The notes beneath the pieces were generated by a model. That model was not told the DNA's origin, made no database searches, and saw only the letters and a list, made by a program, of their open reading frames with translations. 49,298 bases of DNA from Candidatus Anammoximicrobium sp. Lineage in GTDB: Bacteria > Planctomycetota > Planctomycetia > Pirellulales > Pirellulaceae. Shown here one piece after another: positions 7,437 through 13,891 of this stretch. The stretch lies in assembly GCA_012515235.1 (NCBI GenBank), contig JAAYYU010000001.1, forward strand, positions 1 through 49,298, given 5' to 3'. The translations under genes were made by a program, and so were the position numbers. Each line of letters begins with the position of its first letter. The first letter of the stretch is position 1.

Positions 7437-9058
7437 TCAAACACGCCTTGCAAGAACCAACGCTGATCCTGCAGCTGGCGGAACAGCCACCAGCGGTTTC
7501 CTTCTTCGGTTTCTACGCGGTAGTAATCGCGACGGGACGATTCGCTGCGCCACCAGCCGGTTTCGATCCGTTCGGGGCCGAAGCAGCGGGCCACGCGATG
7601 CCGCCGGCGCTGGTAATGAAACATCGCGGGAGGACCGTCCCACGCAATTCTGATCACGTCGATTGGCTGCGGCGGATCGAACAGCCGCAACGGCCGCAGC
7701 AGCGGTCCGGGCAACGATGCGGGGCATAACGCGGGCGACGGAGGCGTGACGGCTTCGCCGGTCAAGGGGCAATATCGGTACGCCAGTTCAACCTGCGATT
7801 CCGCCAGCAATTCGGCGCGCACTACGCGCTCGCGTCCCAAGCGGTTGCTCAACCGTTCGACCAGCGATGCCAGTTGCGCCGGCTGCTCCCGCGGTGCGTC
7901 GCCAAACAATTCCCCTTGCCGCGATTGGCGCGGCGCGGTCGTCACCGCGCGGACGCGGATCTCCTCCACGGCATCCGGCAGCGTCACCAGCGCCAGTTGC
8001 AGCTTGGCCAACGCCAGCAAGTGCTGCGGCGCGACCACGGGACGGAACAAGCTGAGGTCGATCTGCAGCGGCCGCCGGTTCTGGCAGACCAATTGGCACG
8101 CCAAACGCAAGACGCCTTGTCCTTGCTCGATCAATCGCCGCGACAGCTGGTTCAGCAATTCCCCTAAGACGCGTTCGATCGCCTCGTGGTGCGTCGTCGG
8201 GTGTTCGAACGACCAGCGCGCCGACAACGGCTCGCGAGCATGGTACGCCACGATGGGTTCCGCGACCGTGCCGGCGAGCTTGTCCAGGCGTTCGATCAAC
8301 GGCTCGCCAAAACGGGCCGCCAGACTCGCCCGCGGCAAGCGGTTCAACTGTCCGATCCGGCGCATGCCCAGCCGATGCAGTTGTTCCGTGGTGCGCTGAG
8401 GCAGCCGTAGGGCCTCCATCGGCAGATGATCCAAAACCGCCGCGTTTCCCGGCGGCAGAACCTGAAAATGGGACTGGCTCCGATCAGGACGATCGGTGCC
8501 CGTCCCATTTTCAGGCATACAGCTTCGATCGCCCCAGCGGGCAAAGCCCCACGCGGCGCCGGCCGTATCGGCAATCGCTATGCGCACGACCAAACCCTGT
8601 TGGCCGCAGGCCGTAACGGCCGCCTGGGCCAACGCCGCTTCACCGCCGAACAGATCGGCCAGGCCGCTGACGTCCAGCAGCAGCGAGTCCGGCTCGTCGG
8701 CTTGATCCAGCCCGACGAGGGGACTGAATTGTTCACACCATTCGGCCAACTCCATCAGCGCTTCCCGATCGCGGCAAACGTCGCAGCCGACGAAAAGGGG
8801 ACGCACCTCTTTTTTTAGTTCCGTCCCTCGCTCGCGTTTCGGGCTTGTGTCTTCCGCCAACAGCGTTTGGGCTTCGGCCAGCGGCATGCCGGGCCGCACG
8901 GCTTGTTCCCAGGCAGCTGCCGAGCAGGCTTTCACGCGCTGGCCGTAACGGGCGTCTTGCTCATACAGCACGATGGCGGAGCCCGCCAGTTCCGGTTGCT
9001 CGCGGACAAGCCGTTGCACGGGCCAATTGGGCAGCCAAAGGGCGAGGATGCGTGGCAT
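7433..9058 (-). CDS. imuB: ImuB, Y-family-like mutasome protein
   Basis: The 541-residue protein begins MPRILALWLPNWPVQRL, the usual ImuB opening. It continues with Y-family palm and finger sequence (LLLDVSGLADLFGGE at about 127-140) and a little-finger region. QGELF in the C-terminal half resembles the beta-clamp motif QxxLF. ImuB is catalytically inactive in known cases and links DnaE2 to the sliding clamp. The ATG at 9058 follows GAGGAG and is preferred over an upstream extension encoding non-family residues. Two segments look foreign: TSPKRERGTELKKEVRPLF at about 71-89, and a palindrome-encoded NGTGTDRPDRSQSHFQ at about 184-199. Both keep the reading frame. Confidence 0.93.
   Translation of the reverse strand: MPRILALWLPNWPVQRLVREQPELAGSAIVLYEQDARYGQRVKACSAAAWEQAVRPGMPLAEAQTLLAEDTSPKRERGTELKKEVRPLFVGCDVCRDREALMELAEWCEQFSPLVGLDQADEPDSLLLDVSGLADLFGGEAALAQAAVTACGQQGLVVRIAIADTAGAAWGFARWGDRSCMPENGTGTDRPDRSQSHFQVLPPGNAAVLDHLPMEALRLPQRTTEQLHRLGMRRIGQLNRLPRASLAARFGEPLIERLDKLAGTVAEPIVAYHAREPLSARWSFEHPTTHHEAIERVLGELLNQLSRRLIEQGQGVLRLACQLVCQNRRPLQIDLSLFRPVVAPQHLLALAKLQLALVTLPDAVEEIRVRAVTTAPRQSRQGELFGDAPREQPAQLASLVERLSNRLGRERVVRAELLAESQVELAYRYCPLTGEAVTPPSPALCPASLPGPLLRPLRLFDPPQPIDVIRIAWDGPPAMFHYQRRRHRVARCFGPERIETGWWRSESSRRDYYRVETEEGNRWWLFRQLQDQRWFLQGVFE
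8461..8515. repeat. Palindromic element inside imuB
   Basis: Two 25-bp arms, 8461-8485 and 8491-8515, are inverted copies with two mismatches around the loop AGGAC. The outer parts read CCTGAAAATGGGAC and GTCCCATTTTCAGG. The whole unit lies in the imuB reading frame and encodes about 18 residues that look inserted. A related unit with the core ATCGTCCTGAT lies at 9084-9137. Confidence 0.85.
8786..8848. repeat. In-frame TSPKRERG-encoding insert in imuB
   Basis: On the minus strand this encodes TSPKRERGTELKKEVRPLFVG, interrupting conserved ImuB sequence between the PGMPLAEAQ and CRDREALMELAEW segments. The TSPKRERG peptide recurs in unrelated planctomycete proteins to my recollection, which points to a dispersed DNA repeat. 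A short inverted repeat, GGGACG at 8798-8803 and CGTCCC at 8822-8827, lies within it. Confidence 0.6.
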
Positions 9059-9800
9059 GACGCTGCTCCTCTTCGAAGTGGGGCCGAAAAGGGGGACTGG
9101 CACCAATCGTCCTGATTGGAGAAAGTCCGATTTCCGGAGCCGGATGACACAGTTGACCAGTCCATTCGTCCAAGACCAATTCCACGCTGCCGCTGCCGCC
9201 GGCACCGCGGCAACGCAACAACTCCACTCGCATCCGGCGCCCCGCTGCGGCCCTCTGCGGTTCGACCCACCACCGCACGTCCGCCCAAGTGGGTTCCGTG
9301 CGCGCCGCACCGGGCCGGACCAGCAATCCCACGCAGCCGCTGGATTCCGCCGACAATTGCCAACGCCGGAACAGCCGGCTGTCGACCTGGTCCGCGCAGC
9401 CCCAGACGGCGGCTACGCCCGGACAGCGCAACGCCTGGTCCCACGCCCAGCCTTCGTCCCGCGCGGTTTGCGGCTGGACGAAGATCACCCGTTCCCAATC
9501 CAGGCCCCAGGCGGCCAAGGCGGGCGGATACACCTCGCGACGGCGGTCCAGGACCACGATCGCGCCGCCTTCCCCAGCCGCCTGCTGGGCGGCCTTCCAA
9601 GCTAGCAATGCCGCGCCGCTGCCCGGCCCTGCGGCCAGCCATTCGACCAGCGAGCCGCGCCGCAAAGAGCCGCTGGGCAGCAGTCCGTCCAGCGGCGGCC
9701 AACCGGTGGACAGCGCCGGTTCGCCCGGCCCCCGCCGCGACTTTTCCACACTCCGGATGCGGCCCCGCAACTGTTCCACAATGTCCGGCACAGCGTTCAT
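8961..9800 (-). CDS. imuA: ImuA, RecA-like mutasome protein
   Basis: The 279-residue protein looks like the RecA/SulA-related ImuA. LSTGWPPLDGLLPSGSLRRG at about 30-49 corresponds to the start of the RecA-like core. A degenerate P-loop, GPGSGAALLAW, follows at about 58-68 and lacks the canonical GKS/T. IVVLDRRREVYPPALAAWG and VELLRCRGAGGSGSVEL fit the family. ImuA and ImuB work with DnaE2 in mutagenic lesion bypass. The ATG at 9800 has only a weak ribosome-binding site (GGTAGAT). From about residue 222 the C-terminus is encoded by a palindromic element (9084-9137) and then runs 98 bp into imuB in another frame. The last 55 or so residues are therefore probably not ancestral. Confidence 0.85.
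   Translation of the reverse strand: MNAVPDIVEQLRGRIRSVEKSRRGPGEPALSTGWPPLDGLLPSGSLRRGSLVEWLAAGPGSGAALLAWKAAQQAAGEGGAIVVLDRRREVYPPALAAWGLDWERVIFVQPQTARDEGWAWDQALRCPGVAAVWGCADQVDSRLFRRWQLSAESSGCVGLLVRPGAARTEPTWADVRWWVEPQRAAAGRRMRVELLRCRGAGGSGSVELVLDEWTGQLCHPAPEIGLSPIRTIGASPPFRPHFEEEQRHATHPRPLAAQLARATACPRATGTGGLRHRAV
9084..9137. repeat. Second palindromic element, at the imuA 3' end
   Basis: Imperfect arms (about 9084-9108 and 9114-9137) surround the core CAATCGTCCTGATTG. The core matches the reverse complement of the core of the unit at 8461-8515 except at the paired flanking bases. Its minus strand is read as part of the imuA C-terminus (GLSPIRTIGASPPFRP). Confidence 0.65.
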
Positions 9801-9815
9801 GGATCTACCGATGGG

Positions 9816-9849
9816 TGTACAGGTGACTATTTAAGTATATCCCTGTACA
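9816..9849 (-). promoter_or_regulatory. Inverted repeat upstream of imuA, candidate SOS operator
   Basis: TGTACAG (9816-9822) and CTGTACA (9843-9849) form an inverted pair separated by 20 AT-rich bases that include TTTAAGTATA. It ends 15 bp before the imuA start codon. imuA-imuB-dnaE2 cassettes are usually LexA-controlled, so this is a reasonable operator candidate. It does not match a LexA box I can name. Confidence 0.35.
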
Positions 9850-10054
9850 TCGGCAGCTGCAAGCGGTCAACTGCGGGAAAAATGTTGCCACCGAGCCGGT
9901 CTCGGCAGGATACTGCTGAAACGCTCCAGATGGCCGTTCGACACCGCGACCGAAGGCGAGGGTGCCGCGAAGGCGGACTGGACACATCGGCCGCCATGAA
10001 TCAACGCTTGCGGCGACACTGTGATGCTTCGTTGTTCTTCCCCAGCAGGGCGAG

Positions 10055-10261
10055 TTGTGGTACTATGGTGGCATTGGCTCGCGGTCCCCGTTGGCCAGGA
10101 AAGCACGAGGCACCTATGACCGGCCGGAATTGCTCCAGGACTACGCGCGACAAGAAGCAATCATGCAGGCGCGAGGGATGCGGGACCCAGACTACAAGTT
10201 ACACGGCAAGCCAAAGCCGCTTTCGCCAGACGAGCGGGCACGACTGAAACGCGGTTCATGA
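10055..10261 (+). CDS. Small protein upstream of a PIN-like toxin, probable antitoxin
   Basis: The 68-residue protein starts at a TTG (10055) seven bases after an AGGG. It reads MWYYGG ... ARKARGTYDRPELLQDYARQ ... PDYKLHGKPKPLSPDERARL. I do not recognise a named domain. It is hydrophilic and basic at its end. Its stop overlaps the start of the next gene by four bases (ATGA at 10258-10261), which means coupled translation. The pairing of a short upstream protein with a DUF5615-like toxin suggests an antitoxin role. This is inference from order only, and the start codon is uncertain. Confidence 0.55.
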   Translation: MWYYGGIGSRSPLARKARGTYDRPELLQDYARQEAIMQARGMRDPDYKLHGKPKPLSPDERARLKRGS

Positions 10262-10620
10262 AGCTCTACTTGGACGACGACGTGGCTTCAAACCTGTTGC
10301 ATCGCTTGTTGTCGCTGGCGGGGCATGATGTCTTGGTCCCGGCGGAAATCGGCCTGTCCGGCGACGATGATGCAGTTCATTTCTTGCAGGCGATTCGGGA
10401 CGATCGCAGGCTGCTCACGGGCAATCACGACGGCTTCGAACATTTGCACGACCTGGTGCTGGAGTCGGGCGGCCATCATCCTGGGATCCAGGTCGTGTGC
10501 CGTGAAAACGATCCTCGCCGCGATCTCTCTCCGCGGGGGATCGTGCTGGCTGTCCGGAAGCTAAGCGCGGCGGGACTCGCGTTGCAGGATGGATTTCATA
10601 TTCTGAACTACTGGCGATAA
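10258..10620 (+). CDS. DUF5615-like PIN-fold protein, probable toxin
   Basis: The 120-residue protein begins MKLYLDDDVASNLLHRLLSLAGHDV, typical of the DUF5615 branch of PIN-like nucleases, in which the early Asp residues (here 6-8) bind metal. A second family feature is the RRLLTGNHDGFEHLH stretch at about 59-73, which carries the later acidic residue. Such proteins are predicted RNases and often sit in two-gene toxin-antitoxin modules. The ATG overlaps the stop of the upstream small gene. The gene is followed after 21 bp by the GTPase gene at 10642. Confidence 0.75.
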   Translation: MKLYLDDDVASNLLHRLLSLAGHDVLVPAEIGLSGDDDAVHFLQAIRDDRRLLTGNHDGFEHLHDLVLESGGHHPGIQVVCRENDPRRDLSPRGIVLAVRKLSAAGLALQDGFHILNYWR

Positions 10621-10641
10621 GCGACATTTTCGGGACAACGC

Positions 10642-12198
10642 ATGGCCCCCCGACGCACCATTCACGGACTGCTGCTGATCGTCCTTCTGGCGTTCGTGGG
10701 GTTCTTGTTGGTTTACATCCCGCCGCAGGTCATCGACTACTACCGGCGGGCTGTGGAATTGGGGCCGACCTGGGCTTACGTCTATCTGGGCGCGGTCGGC
10801 ACGGGGGCCTTGCTCCTGGCCGCTTGCTCGCTCTGGACGATCTGGCAACTGTGGAGCCACACGCGGCGGAAGCGGGAAAAACGCGAGCGGCAGAGCAAGA
10901 GCCCCAGCCAGTTGTCGCGGGAACAGCAGCAGCAGGAGATCGACGAGAACCTGGCGACGATCGCCGATTTGCAGACGGACCAGGCGGTGGCCGACGAGGT
11001 CCGTCGCGAACTGGACCCGGACTTAACCCGGTTCGATGACAAACGCCAGAAGCAGACGCTGGAAATCGTCGCCTTTGGCACCATCTCCAGCGGCAAGTCG
11101 TCGCTGCTGAACGCGCTGGCCGGACGCGACGTGTTTGCCACGGACGCCAAAGGCGGAACCACGATCCGGCGGAGCGAAACGCCTTGGCCTGGATTGGAGA
11201 AGGTAACGCTGGTCGACACGCCCGGTTTGGGCGAAGTGGACGGCGAGGAGCGGACGGCGATCTCTGCCGGCGCCGCCGAAAACGCCGACGTGGTGCTGAT
11301 GACGGTCGACGGCCCCCTGCGCGACGTGGAACACGAACTGCTGGAGCGTTTGGGACAGATGGAAAAGCGGGTGCTCGTGTGCTTGAACAAGGAGGACTGG
11401 TACGCGGACGAGGAGCGCCAGCGGTTGTTGGGGCAGCTGCGCGAACAGGCAGCGCCCGGCGTGGCAGCCGAGAACGTCGTGGCGGTTCGGGCCAGGCCGA
11501 CGACGCGGGCCCGCGTCCGGGTCTTGCCGGACGGCTCACAAGCCGAGGAACAAGTGGCGGTGGCTGCGGACATCGGTCCCCTGGCGGAGCGGCTGATGCA
11601 GGTCGTGCGTGGCGAGGGAGAGAATCTGCTGCTGGCCAATCTGCTGTTGCAGTCCCGCGGGTTGGTCGAGGAGGCCCGCCGGCGCGTGCGGCAGGCGTTG
11701 GACCGTCGAGCCTGGCAGATCGTCGAGCGGTACACCTGGGGCGCCGCCGGGGCCACGGCGCTGAGTCCCTTTCCCCTGGTCGACCTGGCGGCGGGCTGTG
11801 CCATTTCCTCCAAGATGGTCGTCGATCTGGCCCGCGTCTACCGGCAGGATGTCGACATCGAGGCCGCCGTGAGATTGTTGGGCGAGTTGGGCAAAAACCT
11901 GCTCGCAATCCTGGGCGTCAGCGCCGTAACGCCGGCGGTGGCGGCGGTCGTCGCCGGGCTGTTGAAATCCGTGCCGGGCGCGGGCACGATCGCGGGTGGA
12001 CTGCTGCAGGGGATCGTGCAAGCCCTGATTACGCGCTGGATCGGGGCCGTGTTCGTGACTTACTTCCGCAACGAAATGCAGACGCCCCAGGGCGGACTGG
12101 CGGGCCTGGCGCGGCGCGAGTGGGACCGTGTGACCAGCGTCGAAGAACTTCGCAAACTGGTCAAAACGGCCCGGCAGTTTTTTCAGCACACGACGTAG
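10642..12198 (+). CDS. Membrane-anchored P-loop GTPase with DUF697-like C-terminus
   Basis: The 518-residue protein has two N-terminal membrane segments (about 8-29 and 45-70) and a charged linker. A GTPase domain follows, with P-loop GTISSGKSSLLNAL at about 146-159, switch II DTPGLGE at about 192-198, and the base-recognition motif NKED at about 249-252. The C-terminal third is hydrophobic and helical (PFPLVDLAAGCAISSKMVVD and an Ala/Gly-rich stretch), as in DUF697 proteins of the YcjF type. Related proteins bind membranes or act in stress responses; the function here is unknown. A similar GTPase follows at 12318 after a REP-like hairpin, suggesting an ancient duplication or a cooperating pair. 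Confidence 0.8.
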   Translation: MAPRRTIHGLLLIVLLAFVGFLLVYIPPQVIDYYRRAVELGPTWAYVYLGAVGTGALLLAACSLWTIWQLWSHTRRKREKRERQSKSPSQLSREQQQQEIDENLATIADLQTDQAVADEVRRELDPDLTRFDDKRQKQTLEIVAFGTISSGKSSLLNALAGRDVFATDAKGGTTIRRSETPWPGLEKVTLVDTPGLGEVDGEERTAISAGAAENADVVLMTVDGPLRDVEHELLERLGQMEKRVLVCLNKEDWYADEERQRLLGQLREQAAPGVAAENVVAVRARPTTRARVRVLPDGSQAEEQVAVAADIGPLAERLMQVVRGEGENLLLANLLLQSRGLVEEARRRVRQALDRRAWQIVERYTWGAAGATALSPFPLVDLAAGCAISSKMVVDLARVYRQDVDIEAAVRLLGELGKNLLAILGVSAVTPAVAAVVAGLLKSVPGAGTIAGGLLQGIVQALITRWIGAVFVTYFRNEMQTPQGGLAGLARREWDRVTSVEELRKLVKTARQFFQHTT

Positions 12199-12228
12199 AC
12201 GGGTTGCTCCGCGAGGGAGGAATCTCGT

Positions 12229-12300
12229 AGCATGGTTCTCCGAGCCATGCCGTTGTCAGACGAGACCCCAGAGAGACGGCACGGCTCGGAGAGCCCTGCT
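12229..12300. repeat. REP-like inverted repeat between the two GTPase genes
   Basis: Arms at 12229-12253 and 12276-12300 are inverted copies of 25 bp with a few mismatches; both share CTCCGAGCC and end in TGCCGT. It occupies most of the 119-bp gap between the genes. It could act as a terminator or transcript stabiliser, or be a dispersed repeat. Confidence 0.75.
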
Positions 12301-12317
12301 GCGGATTTGACCCAACC

Positions 12318-13676
12318 GTGAACGACGCAACGATTCAATCCGAAGACCATTACCGCCAGGCGATCACGTCCGTCGAACGCACGCTGGACCGGCTGCGCGG
12401 CTGTACGGACGCCGAGAAGCAACACCTGCGGCGCGACTGGGACCAGCTGCAGGCGATGCTCCGCAAGCTGACCGAAGGCCGTGTGGAAATCGTCGTCTTT
12501 GGAGAAATCAGCACGGGCAAATCCGCCTTGATCAACGCGTTGGTCGGCGAAGCCGTCGCTGCCGTGGACGTCCGCGGGGGCTGGACGAAAGACGTCTGGC
12601 ACGTGCCCTGGAACGGCTGCGGCTACTGTGTGCCGGGGCTGGCTCAGTCCCAGATCGTGTTGGTCGACACGCCGGGCCTGAACGAAGTGGGCGGGGCGGA
12701 CCGCGGGGTGATGGCCCGCGAAGCCGCGGAACGTTCGGACCTGATCCTGTTCGTGACGGATTCCGATCTGAACGAAACCGAGTTTTCGGCCCTGGCCGCC
12801 CTGGCCACGATCCACAAGCCGATCCTGCTGGTGTTCAACAAGATCGATCTGTACAGCCGCGAGCAGCGGACGCGGTTGCTGGAAGTCCTGCGCGATGAGC
12901 GACTGGAGCACCTCGTGCCCGCGGAAAACGTCGTCCTGACCGCCGCCGACCCGCGCGAGGTGGAGTACGTGATCGCAGCTGCAGACGGCTCCACGCGCAG
13001 CCAATGGCGGCACCCGCCGCCGGACGTGACCCAGCTGAAGGCCCGCATCCTGGAGATCCTCGACCAGGAGGGACTGGCCCTGCTGGCCCTCAACGGCGCC
13101 CTGTACGCGGCGGACCGCAGCGACCGGGTGGCAGCGCTCCGCGTCGAACTTCGCGACCGCAATGCCACGCAGGTCGTGTGGAGCTATGCGGCGCTGAAAG
13201 GGGTCGCCGTGGCCTTGAACCCGATCCCGGTGGCGGACATTCTGGGCGGCAGCGCCGTCGACGTGACGATGGTCATCACGCTGTCGCACATCTACGGGCT
13301 GCAGATTTCCTGGAGGCACGCACGGGAACTGGTCGCGTCGATCCTCAAGGCCGCTGGTTGGATGGCTGGCGGGATTGCGGTCGAGTATGCGTTGCATGTC
13401 GCTTCATCGGCTTTCAAACTCCTGACCGTAGGGTACGGAACGGTCTTGACTGCGCTCCCACAAGGCGCCGCCGCCGGCTTTGGATCGTATCTTGTCGGCC
13501 ATGCGGCCAAGCACTACTTTGAACACGGATCGTCGTGGGGGCATCAGTCGCCCAAAGACGTTGTCAAGCGGATTTTGGATCAGACCGACCGCCAATCGGT
13601 TCTGGCAGGACTGAAGGAGGAAATCAGCAAGAAACTTCGCGGCCATCCCCACGCCGGGGAAAAGGTGGCGAAGTGA
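12318..13676 (+). CDS. P-loop GTPase with DUF697-like C-terminus
   Basis: The 452-residue protein lacks the N-terminal membrane segments of its upstream neighbour. It begins with a short helical region, then P-loop GEISTGKSALINALVG at about 62-77, switch II DTPGLNEVGG at about 117-126, and NKID at about 174-177. The C-terminal part (from about 290) contains the hydrophobic helices ALNPIPVADILGGSAVDVTM and a Gly/Ala-rich stretch, as in DUF697. The start is GTG at 12318; no strong ribosome-binding site precedes it. The protein is probably a membrane-associated GTPase partner of the product of 10642. The function is unknown. Confidence 0.8.
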   Translation: MNDATIQSEDHYRQAITSVERTLDRLRGCTDAEKQHLRRDWDQLQAMLRKLTEGRVEIVVFGEISTGKSALINALVGEAVAAVDVRGGWTKDVWHVPWNGCGYCVPGLAQSQIVLVDTPGLNEVGGADRGVMAREAAERSDLILFVTDSDLNETEFSALAALATIHKPILLVFNKIDLYSREQRTRLLEVLRDERLEHLVPAENVVLTAADPREVEYVIAAADGSTRSQWRHPPPDVTQLKARILEILDQEGLALLALNGALYAADRSDRVAALRVELRDRNATQVVWSYAALKGVAVALNPIPVADILGGSAVDVTMVITLSHIYGLQISWRHARELVASILKAAGWMAGGIAVEYALHVASSAFKLLTVGYGTVLTALPQGAAAGFGSYLVGHAAKHYFEHGSSWGHQSPKDVVKRILDQTDRQSVLAGLKEEISKKLRGHPHAGEKVAK

Positions 13677-13727
13677 ACGTGTGCCCCTGACCTTTCCCCC
13701 CCCGACGACGCCTGAGAACGGTCGGGC

Positions 13728-13733
13728 TATAAT
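13728..13733 (+). promoter_or_regulatory. Candidate -10 box for the J-like gene
   Basis: A perfect TATAAT lies 158 bp upstream of the ATG at 13892, just after the GTPase gene. I see no good -35 hexamer at the usual distance. Confidence 0.3.
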
Positions 13734-13891
13734 TGGGGCGTCAACGAAGACAGAAACCTCTGGAGCAGGGTTTTCCGGGAACCGTCGCCGGGGTTCGCGT
13801 CTCCAAGTTGCCGATAGCAGGCGACTTGGCGGTCGCTCCTGCAGCAGCGACTGGACAGACACAGTGGAGACAGAAAAAGGGGCAAGTGAGG

